DNA of 34,179 bases from an uncultured Mucilaginibacter sp. Its GTDB lineage: Bacteria > Bacteroidota > Bacteroidia > Sphingobacteriales > Sphingobacteriaceae. The notes under the pieces were generated by a model that searched no databases, had not been told where the DNA came from, and was given only the letters and a program-made list of their open reading frames with translations. The stretch covers positions 1 to 34,179 of the forward strand of contig NZ_CAMLOV010000046.1 in the NCBI RefSeq assembly GCF_946481715.1, given 5' to 3'. The first letter of the stretch is position 1. Every line of letters begins with the position of its first letter. Both the position numbers and the translations under genes were made by a program. Below, piece after piece: positions 7,227 through 15,398 of this stretch.

Positions 7227-8336
7227 ATGCTCATGTTAACTACTGTTTTTAATTCTGCCGGCAACGCATCTAACAATTATAATCTTGAACTCTTCTTTGA
7301 GCTTTCGCCCGATCTTTTGTGCATAGCTGGCTACGACGGCTTTTTTAAACGCATCAATCCCACGGTGGCTAAAACGTTAGGTTATAGTAACGAGGAACTG
7401 TTTGCCAATCCCATCAACTCGTTTGTACACCCCGACGACCAGCAGTTAACCGCCAGCAGCCGGCAAAGCCTTACTAAAAATATGCCGCTGTTAAATTTTG
7501 AGAACCGGTACCTCACCAAAGCAGGCGAAGTGGTTTGGCTATCGTGGACATCTATGCCTATAGAGAACGAGCAAGTGGTTTTCGCCATCGCCAAAAATAT
7601 CACCCATAAAAAGAAACAGGAAGAAGCGCGCAATACCGAGATAGCAAACCTTACCCGCACCAATAATGATCTGAAACAACTTACGTACGCCACCTCGCAT
7701 GATCTTCGCTCTCCGGTTGGTAACTTGTTGTCGGTGTTTAGCCTATTGAATGTTGGTAAAATAAACGACCCGGAAACCCTGGAATTTATTGGGATGCTTA
7801 AAGCCGCTACGGATAGTTTAAAGGATACCCTAAATGGCTATATGGACACGTTGAGCCAGAATAATATATTAAACGCAAGGGTAGAAACACTGAATCTGGA
7901 AGAGTGCCTTGGCTCGGTGCTGTCATCGTTGCGGTCGTTTTTAAAGGATTCGAAGGCGGTTATTGACGTTGATTTTTCTGAGCAGCCCACCGTGAAATTT
8001 AACAAAGTTTACCTGGAGAGCGTTTTCCTCAACCTGCTCACTAATTCGGTGAAATACGCGCAGCCAGATAGCGTCCCCATGATCATTATCCGCTCGCACC
8101 GCCGTAACGGCATCAGCGAACTGGTGTATACCGACCAGGGACGGGGCTTTGATATGGAAAAAGTACAGGACAGGCTATTCGGGTTCAATCAGAAATTTCA
8201 TACCGATACAAACATCGACAGCAAGGGCATCGGGCTTTATTTAATATACAACCATATTACAAGCCTCGGCGGCCGCATTACAATTGATAGCGAAGTGAAT
8301 AAGGGTGCCCGGTTCAATATTTGCTTTAGAGATTAA
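7227..8336 (+). CDS. PAS-domain sensor histidine kinase
   Basis: A soluble sensor kinase of about 369 residues. A PAS domain spans about residues 15-135 (LSPDLLCIAGYDGFFKRINP, the PAC segment with NITHKKKQEEA), followed by HisKA with the phosphoacceptor His158 (ATSHDLRSPVGNLLS) and HATPase_c with N box (NLLTNSVKYA), G1 (DQGRGFD) and G2 (GIGLYLI). All catalytic motifs are present. The frame is open from a TTG at 7209, but ATG at 7227 or 7233 is more credible. There is no membrane segment, so it is cytoplasmic, and no response regulator is adjacent. Its H-box region resembles that of the divergent repeat coiled-coil protein across the 228-bp gap, suggesting a functional pair (inference). Confidence 0.92.
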   Translation: MLMLTTVFNSAGNASNNYNLELFFELSPDLLCIAGYDGFFKRINPTVAKTLGYSNEELFANPINSFVHPDDQQLTASSRQSLTKNMPLLNFENRYLTKAGEVVWLSWTSMPIENEQVVFAIAKNITHKKKQEEARNTEIANLTRTNNDLKQLTYATSHDLRSPVGNLLSVFSLLNVGKINDPETLEFIGMLKAATDSLKDTLNGYMDTLSQNNILNARVETLNLEECLGSVLSSLRSFLKDSKAVIDVDFSEQPTVKFNKVYLESVFLNLLTNSVKYAQPDSVPMIIIRSHRRNGISELVYTDQGRGFDMEKVQDRLFGFNQKFHTDTNIDSKGIGLYLIYNHITSLGGRITIDSEVNKGARFNICFRD

Positions 8337-8351
8337 TAGCGTTTTTAGCAT

Positions 8352-9161
8352 TTACTTTAACCCACTACTCATTGCGTACGTTTTTTCGCGCAGGTAGGGC
8401 AGCATATTGCATTTACCGCCTTGCTGCGGTACCTCTCCCGGCAGTATAGGCTTACCTATTTTTACGTGTAGCTTATGCCCCCGCTTGTTAAACAGTTGCG
8501 AGAAAAGCATAATAGTTTGCAGCGAGGGGTGTATATACCTGGCCAGGCTAAATAACAGCCCGTTGTTGCCATGGAAATACACCGGCAATATAGGCTGGTT
8601 GGCTTTTGTGATAATTTTGCCTACCACCGGGTGCCATTCTTTATCGGTTATCTGTTTTCTTTTCAGGCAGTACGATGACACCTCCCCTGCCGGGAAAATA
8701 GCCACCGGCACACCCTCTTTTAAAACCTTAAGCGCGGTTTTTAGTCCGCTAATGCTGGAGGCATCCTTTATATTGTCGAAAGGGTTTACGGCAATGATAT
8801 GATCTGCCAGGTTGGGTACTTTTTTTAGCAGGAAGTTGCCCATAAACATGGCCTCCGGCCGTTTTTTTACCAGTATGCTCAGCAGCGCCAGCGATTCTAT
8901 GGCGCCGTAAGGGTGATTGGCAACGGTAATAAATGCGCCGTTTGCCGGGATATTGTTTAAACTCCCATCATCTATAACAAGGGTTACGCCCAATATCATA
9001 AACAAATGGTCGGCAAAGGCAACGCCTTTTAAGGCCCTGGCGTTTTCCATCATGCTGTTAAATGCGTCAATTTTTAGTGCCCGCATTAAAAACGAGGCCA
9101 GGAAAGGGATGCCATTGATGCCGGCTGCTTTAGAAAAATCTGCTTTGGTTATAGCGGGCAT
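8352..9161 (-). CDS. lysophospholipid acyltransferase family protein (PlsC-like)
   Basis: A 269-residue acyltransferase of the PlsC/hemolysin-like group that transfers acyl chains to lysophospholipid, glycerolipid or ornithine-lipid acceptors. The catalytic motif is NHPYGAIESL (His with a downstream acidic Glu, the form seen in this branch) and the acceptor-binding motif is FPAGEVSS. A further motif PILPVYFHG follows. The frame is open to a TTG at 9197, but the first ATG is at 9161 (MPAITKADF), and a TATTTTTA box (near-consensus -7) at 9182-9189 supports that start. The acyl acceptor cannot be determined from sequence. Confidence 0.87.
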   Translation of the reverse strand: MPAITKADFSKAAGINGIPFLASFLMRALKIDAFNSMMENARALKGVAFADHLFMILGVTLVIDDGSLNNIPANGAFITVANHPYGAIESLALLSILVKKRPEAMFMGNFLLKKVPNLADHIIAVNPFDNIKDASSISGLKTALKVLKEGVPVAIFPAGEVSSYCLKRKQITDKEWHPVVGKIITKANQPILPVYFHGNNGLLFSLARYIHPSLQTIMLFSQLFNKRGHKLHVKIGKPILPGEVPQQGGKCNMLPYLREKTYAMSSGLK

Positions 9162-9331
9162 ATTTAAGAAGGTTAATTCCGTAAAAATACCCAACACGTA
9201 TTAACTGAAAGTAACAGCACTATTAAGTTGGCCTACTGTTAAATTACATAAAATCGATAATTTATATGTTAACTGTATGTTATTAATAAGTTAATTATAT
9301 GTAAATTTATCCTACCAATTATAAATCTAAA

Positions 9332-10540
9332 GTGTTCCGCTTTTTTAAAACATATTTCAGTTGCTTATTAGGGCTGCTCTTGTCGTTTACGTACGCCAGG
9401 GCGCAGGAGCAACGGATATGCTTTGAGTTTTACAACGGCACCTTCAACAGCCAGGTTGATAAGGCTTTTATACTGGATGTTCCGGTATCTTTGTCCCAAT
9501 CGCTGGTAAAAGGCTTTTACAAACAATTGAATGCCGGCAACTACGAACCGGTTATCGATTCGTTAATAACATACAAAAACCGTTACCAATTAAACGATTG
9601 GCTGTATTACCAGCTCATCCGCAAAACAGCGCAGGCCATAAGCCCTAAAGCCGATAACTACGGGCGTTATACTTTATACAAATGGTTTTTACTTGCAAAA
9701 AGCGGCTACGATGCAAGGCTGGCGCTTACACCAGACGATAAAGTAATATTTTATGTTCTGAATGATGAGGATATATCAGATATCCCCTCCTTTGCCATAG
9801 ATGGCCAAAAATATATGTGCCTTAACTACCACGATTACGCCAGGGCAGATATCAATCAAAACCCGCCCATACCGGTAGTGGTAAACATCCCCGAGGCTAA
9901 AAAGGCGTTCTCATACAAAGTAACCCGCATGCCCGATTTTAAGGCAGCCGATTACCGGGACAAAGAACTGCAGTTTACTTATCGCCATAAGGTTTACTAC
10001 TTCAACATCAGGTTAAACCCCGATGTTGAAACCATTTTTATGAACTACCCGGGGGTAGATTTTGAAACTTATTTCAACATCCCGCTGAGCAAGGAAACCT
10101 ACAGTTCGCTTATCCCCCTGCTAAAACAGAATATGAAAGGTATGAGCCAAAAGAAAGGGGTAGATTACCTGATGCATTTTACCCGTTACGCCTTTTTGTA
10201 CGAGGACGATGGGGAAAACTATGGCAAAGAAAAGCGCCTCTCGCCAGAGGAAACCCTGTTTGCCAAATACAGCGATTGCGACGACCGTGCGGCGCTGTTT
10301 TTTTACCTGGTAAAAGAGGTATACAACCTGCCTATGATAGCCCTGCTATACCCTACCCATATTACCATGGCGGTGCAATTTAATAAACCGGCAGGCGGCA
10401 CCCCCATCATTTACAAGGGTAACACCTACTCGGTTTGCGAGCCCACCCCGCAACGGAAAGACCTGCGCATTGGCGAGCTATCTGCCAGCCTTAAAAACGT
10501 GCCTTACGAGGTGGTTTACCAGTATACGCCGGAGAAATAG
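9332..10540 (+). CDS. secreted transglutaminase-like protein
   Basis: A 402-residue exported protein. Residues 1-24 are a signal peptide (LLGLLLSFTYARA). The middle is beta-rich with no family I recognise. The C-terminal part has a transglutaminase/cysteine-protease-like core: Cys316 in YSDCDDRAALFFYLV and His343 in PTHITMAV, followed by an acidic position in VCEPTPQ. This arrangement (SxCDxxA...H...) is typical of transglutaminase-like domains of Bacteroidota exported proteins. The start is GTG: the frame has a stop at 9302 and no ATG before the signal peptide. A near-consensus -7 box (TAAATTTA) lies at 9302-9309. No operon partner is present. A weak hairpin follows the stop. Confidence 0.8.
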   Translation: MFRFFKTYFSCLLGLLLSFTYARAQEQRICFEFYNGTFNSQVDKAFILDVPVSLSQSLVKGFYKQLNAGNYEPVIDSLITYKNRYQLNDWLYYQLIRKTAQAISPKADNYGRYTLYKWFLLAKSGYDARLALTPDDKVIFYVLNDEDISDIPSFAIDGQKYMCLNYHDYARADINQNPPIPVVVNIPEAKKAFSYKVTRMPDFKAADYRDKELQFTYRHKVYYFNIRLNPDVETIFMNYPGVDFETYFNIPLSKETYSSLIPLLKQNMKGMSQKKGVDYLMHFTRYAFLYEDDGENYGKEKRLSPEETLFAKYSDCDDRAALFFYLVKEVYNLPMIALLYPTHITMAVQFNKPAGGTPIIYKGNTYSVCEPTPQRKDLRIGELSASLKNVPYEVVYQYTPEK

Positions 10541-10544
10541 TTAG

Positions 10545-10558
10545 AGCAAACCATTGCT
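10545..10558 (+). terminator. weak hairpin terminator candidate
   Basis: AGCAA / TTGCT stem with a 4-nt loop, followed by TTTATTATTTT, right after the transglutaminase-like gene. The stem is only 5 bp, so this is tentative. Confidence 0.35.
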
Positions 10559-10568
10559 TTTATTATTT

Positions 10569-10987
10569 TCAGCGGTCAATCCCTAAAACTTGTTTGAACT
10601 GATGAATATCCAATATTGGGATGCGTGGAAATGCAATGGTTTTGAGGATACCGAAATGGTGGTCGTGAGTAATTATATAATCAGCATTTGCGGCAAATGC
10701 ACAATCCACAAATTTATTATCATCCTCATCGGCAGTAATTAAGTTAAGCTGATAATGCACTGGTGTAAATAATACATTGGGAAGTTCCATAAGCGACCTA
10801 ATGACATCTGAGGCTACCTTTTCGTTCCAGTGGGCATCGATTATTTCTTCGTACTCTAAAAGGATATCCTGATTAACGGCTATTCGAAATTTGTGTTGAA
10901 GTGATGCATTGTAGAACCAATGGTACTTCGAGCGGCTCGATATAGACACCAACAAAATATTTGTGTCGAGGACGACCGTTAGGCCAT
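10569..10987 (-). CDS. PIN-domain toxin with apparently frameshifted start
   Basis: A PIN-family ribonuclease toxin. The frame encodes the conserved VVLDTN first strand with its catalytic Asp (at 10965-10976), a middle acidic residue (LLEYEEI) and the later active-site segment DEDDNKFVDCA...ADYIITHD. However, the reading frame (open from 11000) has no ATG, GTG or TTG before the DTN motif. The first usable starts (TTG at 10955) would delete the catalytic Asp. An ATG at 10985-10987 overlaps the antitoxin stop as TAATG, the expected coupled start, but reads ATG GCC TAA. One added base would give MA-TVVLDTN in frame. So the toxin is either a frameshift mutant, a sequencing error or decoded by -1 slippage. 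I mark the gene from the overlapping ATG. Confidence 0.78.
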
Positions 10988-11199
10988 TAGCTCTTTCTAT
11001 TTAGCAGTTTATCCATATCATCGTCGGTTAAACCTTTTGCGTCCCAAATTTTGTCAGCCCCTTCAATAGCTCGTTCGGCAAAAAAGCCGGCAAGTAAGAT
11101 TTTTAATTCTTTCAGGTCGCTGTCAGACAGGTCAGTGCCAAATAGTTTCATTAGCTCCACCTGTGCATTACTTAATGGATATTTTAGAGTATTCATCAT
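10987..11199 (-). CDS. antitoxin of the PIN toxin-antitoxin pair
   Basis: A 70-residue acidic protein (NAQVELMKLFGTDLSDSDLKE..., KIWDAKGLTDDDMDKLL). The pattern matches small antitoxin-type proteins found directly upstream of PIN-family toxins in Bacteroidota and cyanobacteria: a LSDxDLKEL helix and a WDxKGLTxxxM C-terminal segment. It starts MM, so either ATG is possible. Its TAA overlaps the ATG of the toxin. An exact TAAATTTG promoter box lies 20 nt upstream. It is expected to bind and block the toxin, and may autoregulate (family knowledge, not visible here). Confidence 0.8.
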   Translation of the reverse strand: MMNTLKYPLSNAQVELMKLFGTDLSDSDLKELKILLAGFFAERAIEGADKIWDAKGLTDDDMDKLLNRKS

Positions 11200-11219
11200 T
11201 TTAATTATTGTGGCTCAAA

Positions 11220-11247
11220 CAAATTTACATTTATTTATTCATACAAA
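11220..11247 (-). promoter_or_regulatory. promoter of the antitoxin-toxin operon
   Basis: On the minus strand: TTTG at 11244-11247 and TAAATTTG (exact TAnnTTTG) at 11220-11227, spacer 16 nt. The ATG of the antitoxin lies 20 nt downstream. Confidence 0.65.
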
Positions 11248-11265
11248 ATAAATGTCTTTGTTGTA

Positions 11266-12150
11266 TTACTTATCCAAAAACTCCTCTACCAATGCCACCG
11301 TTAACTCCGGCACTTTGCTCCCCTTTTTACCGCTTACCAATTCGCCCAGATACTCGCCGTGCCCACCGGGGAATACGGCCAGTTTGGAGCCTGTCATCAG
11401 ATGAGTTATTTCTACAGCATGCTCGGGCGGGGCTACGTCGGCATCGCCGGTGATGATGAGGGCTGGTACCTTTATAGATCGGATCTCGCTATCGGGCCAA
11501 CCCACAAAATGTTGCATGCGGTAAAGCGATTTATCGTGCATGGCCTGCAGCGCCTTTGGGTCGGGGTTGATGGACCGGAACTCGTCCTTAAACTGTTGCG
11601 GCATATCCTTAAAAGTTGCCTTTTTCATAAACTCCCAAAACCAGGGCTGGGCACCCTCGTGTTTTGTAAATGCCGATGCAACCACAATTTTACGCGTAAG
11701 CTGCGGGTAGCTGATGGCTATTTGCAGCGTGGTATGCCCGCCATTGCTAAAGCCCATAAAATCGGCTTGTTTTATGCCTAACTGTTTAAGCAGTTCGGCA
11801 ACGTCGGCAGCATCCTGTTTAAAAGAGAAAGGCGCATCCCGGTCGCTGGTGTGGCCGTTGCCCTGCAGCTCCACCGCTATTACCTGCCGGTGCTGTGCAA
11901 ACAGCGGCAACGTGCGCCCAAACGTGGTACGGATGGTGGAGCCGCCCCCATGTATCAAAACCAAAGGCAGGCCTTTGCCATGTATCTCGTAATACATTTT
12001 TATGCCGTTCACTTCTTTATATCCGCTAATGCTATCCGGTTTCATGGTAGTAGTGTTTTGTGTGGTAGTTTTATTAGTTGTATCGCCGCAGGCAGCAATA
12101 AAAACTGCCATGCCGATGAGGCAAATTGCCTGCAAAAATTTTGTTTTCAT
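11266..12150 (-). CDS. alpha/beta-hydrolase lipoprotein
   Basis: A 294-residue alpha/beta hydrolase with a lipoprotein signal peptide (lipobox IAAC, Cys21), so it is membrane-anchored in the envelope. The oxyanion motif HGGG is at residues 67-70, the nucleophile Ser135 in GFSNGG, the acidic residue in GDADVAPPEH and the catalytic His in FPGGHGEY. The triad is complete and the length normal. The substrate is unknown. The closest sort of relatives are small-molecule esterases or C-C hydrolases. It follows the SRPBCC gene by 11 nt and is the last gene of an ArsR-SRPBCC-hydrolase operon, so it is probably regulated by that ArsR protein. Confidence 0.9.
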   Translation of the reverse strand: MKTKFLQAICLIGMAVFIAACGDTTNKTTTQNTTTMKPDSISGYKEVNGIKMYYEIHGKGLPLVLIHGGGSTIRTTFGRTLPLFAQHRQVIAVELQGNGHTSDRDAPFSFKQDAADVAELLKQLGIKQADFMGFSNGGHTTLQIAISYPQLTRKIVVASAFTKHEGAQPWFWEFMKKATFKDMPQQFKDEFRSINPDPKALQAMHDKSLYRMQHFVGWPDSEIRSIKVPALIITGDADVAPPEHAVEITHLMTGSKLAVFPGGHGEYLGELVSGKKGSKVPELTVALVEEFLDK

Positions 12151-12161
12151 AAGCTTTGTTT

Positions 12162-12647
12162 CTAAGACACCATTCTATCAAGGTTGCTAAACATCTGCAG
12201 CCAGCTTTGGTAAGCGCCGGTTTGTTTGGCCAGTTCTTCGGGTACGGTTTGGTGCAGGGTAAAACTGCATTTATCGCCAATGGTCTTAAAGGTTACGGTA
12301 GTAATTATAACGCCCGGCCATTTCTCGTCCTTACCCGAATCGGCAAGGGGGTTGCCCTGCGGGTCGGTGATGTATATCGAGAATACCAGCTTCTCTGGCG
12401 CAATCACCTCCAGGTATTCGCCTTTGCACCAGCAATCGCCGTAGGTTGGGTTGTGTATACAGGTTTGGAAAGTGCCGCCGGGTTTTACATCCATCGATAG
12501 GATATCAATGGTGCAACCATCGGGCGCATACCAATGCTTTAGTTGCTCGGGGTCTGTCCAGGCTTTAAAAACAACCTCGCGCGGCGCATCGCACAGGTGG
12601 CTTATCCAAACTTCTTTTTGTTTGGCTTCGGTTTTACTTTGTTCCAT
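12162..12647 (-). CDS. SRPBCC / AHSA1-domain protein
   Basis: A 161-residue START-like (SRPBCC, AHSA1-type) protein, with the family signature APREVVFKAWTDPEQLKHWYAP near the N-terminus, MDVKPGGTF in the middle and a C-terminal helix (YQSWLQMFSNLDRMV). The fold binds hydrophobic ligands in a cavity. Cellular roles in this class are mostly unknown. The gene overlaps the end of the ArsR gene by 14 bp. ArsR-AHSA1 pairs of this sort are common in bacteria, so the protein is probably part of the response controlled by that repressor. Confidence 0.92.
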   Translation of the reverse strand: MEQSKTEAKQKEVWISHLCDAPREVVFKAWTDPEQLKHWYAPDGCTIDILSMDVKPGGTFQTCIHNPTYGDCWCKGEYLEVIAPEKLVFSIYITDPQGNPLADSGKDEKWPGVIITTVTFKTIGDKCSFTLHQTVPEELAKQTGAYQSWLQMFSNLDRMVS

Positions 12648-12975
12648 CGTTTGTAGGTTTTGCTTGTATTTCGGTTAAATAATTATCCAGCGCAGTAAAG
12701 CGGCTGGCCCATAGTTTTTTCGATTCGGTTACCCAGTCGGCCACCTCATTCAGGCTATCCAGTTTGGCCTCGCAAAAGCGTTCGCGCCCTTGTTGCCGTA
12801 TCGTGACCAACCCGCACTCGGTTAATATTTTTATATGGTTTGATACCGCCTGCCGGCTGATATCAAAAGCATCGGCCACGGCATTTAAATTCATGGCACC
12901 AGCCGCAATGCGGTTGATGATTTGGCGGCGGGTTGGGTCGGCAATGGCCTGGAAAACATCTCGTCTGACAATCAT
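12634..12975 (-). CDS. ArsR-family winged-helix repressor
   Basis: A 113-residue ArsR-type regulator: FQAIADPTRRQIINRI (helices 1-2), recognition helix DISRQAVSNHIKIL, wing GLVTIRQQGRERF. The metal-binding CxC motif of ArsR/SmtB is absent, as in the SRPBCC-associated subgroup. The frame is open to a TTG at 13008, but that lies inside the promoter, so ATG 12975 (MIVRRDVFQ) is chosen. An exact TATATTTG -7 box lies 18 nt upstream and a GCAATCA inverted repeat sits between -33 and -7, so autorepression is likely. It heads the operon with the SRPBCC and hydrolase genes. Confidence 0.92.
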   Translation of the reverse strand: MIVRRDVFQAIADPTRRQIINRIAAGAMNLNAVADAFDISRQAVSNHIKILTECGLVTIRQQGRERFCEAKLDSLNEVADWVTESKKLWASRFTALDNYLTEIQAKPTNDGTK

Positions 12976-12993
12976 TATGCAAGTATATGGTTG

Positions 12994-13024
12994 CAAATAT
13001 AAATGCAATCATTTGATTGCGCAA
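12994..13024 (-). promoter_or_regulatory. promoter of the ArsR-SRPBCC-hydrolase operon
   Basis: On the minus strand: TTG (-33) at 13022-13024, 20-nt spacer, TATATTTG (exact -7 consensus) at 12994-13001. It lies directly upstream of the ArsR ATG. Confidence 0.7.
13005..13020. promoter_or_regulatory. inverted repeat, probable ArsR operator
   Basis: GCAATCA-TT-TGATTGC: 7-bp perfect arms with a 2-nt centre, placed between the -33 and -7 elements of the ArsR promoter, where a bound repressor would block polymerase. A second, looser repeat TTGCA(N8)TGCAA (12991-13008) overlaps the -7 box. Confidence 0.65.
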
Positions 13025-13052
13025 GTATTTTTCTATTTTTTGTTTGCCTGAA

Positions 13053-13145
13053 CCGGGATTAAGCAGATTTTCCGGATGCTCAGATTGCGTCTCGTCCTGA
13101 AATATCCAAATCGGTGTAATCCCAACCCAATCGGTGTAATCCCGG
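13053..13145. repeat. degenerate intergenic repeat (CGGGATTA-type) with 20-bp tandem
   Basis: CCGGGATTA at 13053-13061 is matched by its complement TAATCCCGG at 13137-13145. Within it AATCGGTGTAATCCC occurs twice (13109-13123 and 13129-13143), 20 bp apart. This looks like the dispersed non-coding repeats common between genes in Bacteroidota. It fills most of the 232-bp gap between the divergent ArsR and BlaI promoters. Confidence 0.55.
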
Positions 13146-13172
13146 CCAGAAAAAATAAATTCACCTTAACTA

Positions 13173-13203
13173 TTGCAACGTACGTTTTATATACATACCT
13201 TTG
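13173..13203 (+). promoter_or_regulatory. promoter of the BlaI-M56 operon
   Basis: TTG (-33) at 13173-13175, 20-nt spacer, TACCTTTG (exact -7 consensus) at 13196-13203. The ATG at 13208 follows after 4 nt, predicting a leaderless or nearly leaderless transcript. Confidence 0.7.
13177..13186. promoter_or_regulatory. AACGTACGTT palindrome, possible BlaI operator
   Basis: A 10-bp perfect palindrome immediately after the -33 element of the BlaI promoter. The position fits a repressor site, but the sequence differs from the classical TACA/TGTA BlaI operator, so assignment is tentative. Confidence 0.45.
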
Positions 13204-13207
13204 GTTT

Positions 13208-13612
13208 ATGATGTTGTTTAAGAAAGATAAACCAGCCGATAACGTACCCACCAAAACCGAAATGGATGTACTGCAAGTGCTTTGGCAGTACGGCCCATCT
13301 ACCGTGAGGTTTGTGCATGATAAACTGAACGAGCAAAAGGAAGCGGTGATATATACCTCTACCCTAAAGCTGATGCAGGTGATGAAGGAAAAGGGTATGC
13401 TGGAACGCGACGAAACCAACATGAAGCACATTTACAGCGCCGCCCTGGAGGAAAGCAAAGTAAAAGGCAACATGCTTGGCCGATTTGTCGATTCGATGTA
13501 CAACGGCTCGGCAAGCAGCCTGATGGTGGCCTTGTTGGGAAACGATAAAACATCTGAAGAAGAATTGCAGAAGATAAAAGAGTTGCTAAACAATATGGAT
13601 AAAGGCAAATAA
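13208..13612 (+). CDS. BlaI/MecI/CopY-family transcriptional repressor
   Basis: A 134-residue winged-helix repressor of the BlaI/MecI family: TKTEMDVLQVLWQYGPSTV, recognition region VIYTSTLKLMQVMKEKGML, wing DETNMKHIYSA, then the C-terminal dimerisation helix (LGRFVDSMYNGSASSLMVALL). In this family the repressor is cleaved or displaced when the partner M56 peptidase is activated. The start is one of two tandem ATGs at 13208/13211. The open frame reaches 13076, but that extension is intergenic repeat and promoter. The M56 gene begins 12 nt after the stop, forming the usual regulator-receptor pair. Confidence 0.93.
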   Translation: MMLFKKDKPADNVPTKTEMDVLQVLWQYGPSTVRFVHDKLNEQKEAVIYTSTLKLMQVMKEKGMLERDETNMKHIYSAALEESKVKGNMLGRFVDSMYNGSASSLMVALLGNDKTSEEELQKIKELLNNMDKGK

Positions 13613-13624
13613 AAACCAACGACA

Positions 13625-15244
13625 ATGCAGCTGTTAACCGCTATCACTACCAACCGCATCATCCAGGCATTTAGCTGGATGCTCATCCACTCGTTATGGC
13701 AGGGCTTGCTGCTGGCGGTGGCAACGGCGCTGGTGCTGATGTTTACGCGCAAGGCAAGTGCGGCGCTAAGGTACAACCTGGTGTTTGTACAGTTTTTATT
13801 GTTTATTGGCGCATGCCTTTACACTTTTGCATGGGTGTGGAACCGCGACGCAAGCCACAACCTTACGCAGCCCTTTACCGGCAAATTTGCGGCTAACGCA
13901 ACGCAGTTGCTTAATATCGATACAGGCAGCATCAGGGCTTTTGGCTATGCCTGTATTAGTTATTTTACGGTAAATGCCCCCATGGTAGTGCTGATATGGT
14001 TTGTACTGTTCCTTTTCCGGTCGGTAAAGTTTATGAGCGGTTTGCTGTTTATCCACCAGGCCCGGCACCGCAAGGTAAGTTTACCCAACACCTACTGGCA
14101 GGCGCGCATGGCTGTACTGTGCCAAAAACTACAGCTAAAGCGGGCAGTAACGCTGCTGGAATCGGGCTTTGTAAAAGTACCTTTTGTGGTGGGGCATTTA
14201 AAACCAATTATACTGTTGCCCATAGGCTTGTTAGCTGGTTTACCACCTGAGCAGATAGAGGCCGTGCTACTGCACGAACTGGCGCATATCCGCCGTAACG
14301 ATTACATCGTAAACTTCCTGCAAACCCTTGCCGAAACGGTGTTCTTCTTTAACCCCGGTCTGATGTGGATCTCCTCCCTCCTGCGCGATGAACGCGAAAA
14401 CTGCTGCGACGATATAGCCCTGGCGCAAACAAAAAACAAGCGCGAATTTGTGCAGGCGCTCATCAGTTTTAAAGAGTATTCGCTTTATGGTGCGGGTTAC
14501 CAGGTGGCCTTCCCGGGCAAAAAGAACCACTTGCTGCAACGCGTGAGCCGCATCCTGCAAAATCAAAACAAGTCGCTGGGTACTGCGGAGAAGGTGTTTT
14601 TTATGGCAGGCGTATTGGTGCTTTCGGCAATGGTGGCAACGGCAGCCATCACACAAATACAGCAAATTACGCATCACCCAGAAAATATAAAAGCTGCCAT
14701 AACAATGCCTGCCAACTCCAAAGCCGTTGCTGCAACAGAAATTATAAAGCCCATTAAAAGCGATAATAAAACAAAAGGCCCTCTTCAGCCCATGCAAAAT
14801 GAACCCGCAGCACCCGAAGAGAATCCCCTGCCTGCTGGGGAAAAAGCCGCACCTGACCTGGAACAACGACAAAAGTATGCATCCGAATTGGCCAAACTGG
14901 AAGCGGACCGCGCTAAAGAAATAAGCGACAAGGTACTGTACGCAAGCCGAACCACACCCGATGATGCGCTTACACAGAAAGAGCAACAGCAGCGCGAGCA
15001 ACTGCAAGCCAAAAAAGATAAAGAACAGGCCGAGCGTGATATGATGCAGGCTGCGCTGGACCAGGCACAGGCAGCCAAAGATATGTTACAAGCAAAACGC
15101 GACCAGGAACAAGCCATCCGGGATCAGCAACAAGCAGTACGAGACCAGCAGCAAGCCAATAAAGACCAGGAACAAGCCCGAAAAGACCAGTTAAGGATAC
15201 AACAACAAAACACAACCACCAGCAAAATAAGCGTCCGGTTATAA
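13625..15244 (+). CDS. M56-family (BlaR1-like) membrane metallopeptidase with heptad-repeat tail
   Basis: A 539-residue membrane receptor-protease. Predicted membrane segments are at about 24-40, 52-72, 105-131 and 324-344. The zinc site HELAH is at residues 217-221, with the downstream acidic ligand in [10 protein letters not shown]. After the last membrane segment, where BlaR1 carries its external sensor, this protein has a low-complexity linker (about 345-410) and then a charged helical tail. Residues 461-523 are nine uninterrupted heptads of the form QAxxDxx ([14 protein letters not shown] and similar). No penicillin-binding or TonB domain is present. It is paired with the upstream BlaI repressor and followed by a secreted protein with the same heptads. 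The sensed signal is unknown. Confidence 0.9.
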   Translation: MQLLTAITTNRIIQAFSWMLIHSLWQGLLLAVATALVLMFTRKASAALRYNLVFVQFLLFIGACLYTFAWVWNRDASHNLTQPFTGKFAANATQLLNIDTGSIRAFGYACISYFTVNAPMVVLIWFVLFLFRSVKFMSGLLFIHQARHRKVSLPNTYWQARMAVLCQKLQLKRAVTLLESGFVKVPFVVGHLKPIILLPIGLLAGLPPEQIEAVLLHELAHIRRNDYIVNFLQTLAETVFFFNPGLMWISSLLRDERENCCDDIALAQTKNKREFVQALISFKEYSLYGAGYQVAFPGKKNHLLQRVSRILQNQNKSLGTAEKVFFMAGVLVLSAMVATAAITQIQQITHHPENIKAAITMPANSKAVAATEIIKPIKSDNKTKGPLQPMQNEPAAPEENPLPAGEKAAPDLEQRQKYASELAKLEADRAKEISDKVLYASRTTPDDALTQKEQQQREQLQAKKDKEQAERDMMQAALDQAQAAKDMLQAKRDQEQAIRDQQQAVRDQQQANKDQEQARKDQLRIQQQNTTTSKISVRL

Positions 15245-15337
15245 ACAAATACCGCTATGGTACCGGCATGGGGAACGCGCGCCTTAAGCCATCGTCCGTA
15301 GCACCCTAATAAACCAAACAGGCAAGCATTTTTTTAC

Positions 15338-15351
15338 CCGCTAAATAGCGG
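15338..15351. promoter_or_regulatory. CCGCTA-AA-TAGCGG inverted repeat upstream of the heptad-repeat secreted gene
   Basis: A perfect 6-bp-arm inverted repeat with a 2-nt centre, 48 nt before the ATG of the secreted protein, in the 154-bp gap after the M56 gene. It could be an operator or a short hairpin. A near-consensus -7 box (TGGATTTG) lies at 15354-15361 just downstream, favouring a regulatory site. Tentative. Confidence 0.4.
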
Positions 15352-15398
15352 CGTGGATTTGTATTGCCCAATTTTTCAACCTTTAAATTAATGTAAAA

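Noticed and set aside
13076..13207. N-terminal extension of the BlaI protein
   Set aside because: The extension is encoded by the intergenic repeat and the promoter; tandem ATGs at 13208/13211 fit the family start.
14267..15007. 246-residue minus-strand open frame
   Set aside because: Lies wholly opposite the M56 gene; Cys/Phe/Leu-rich and without domain signals.
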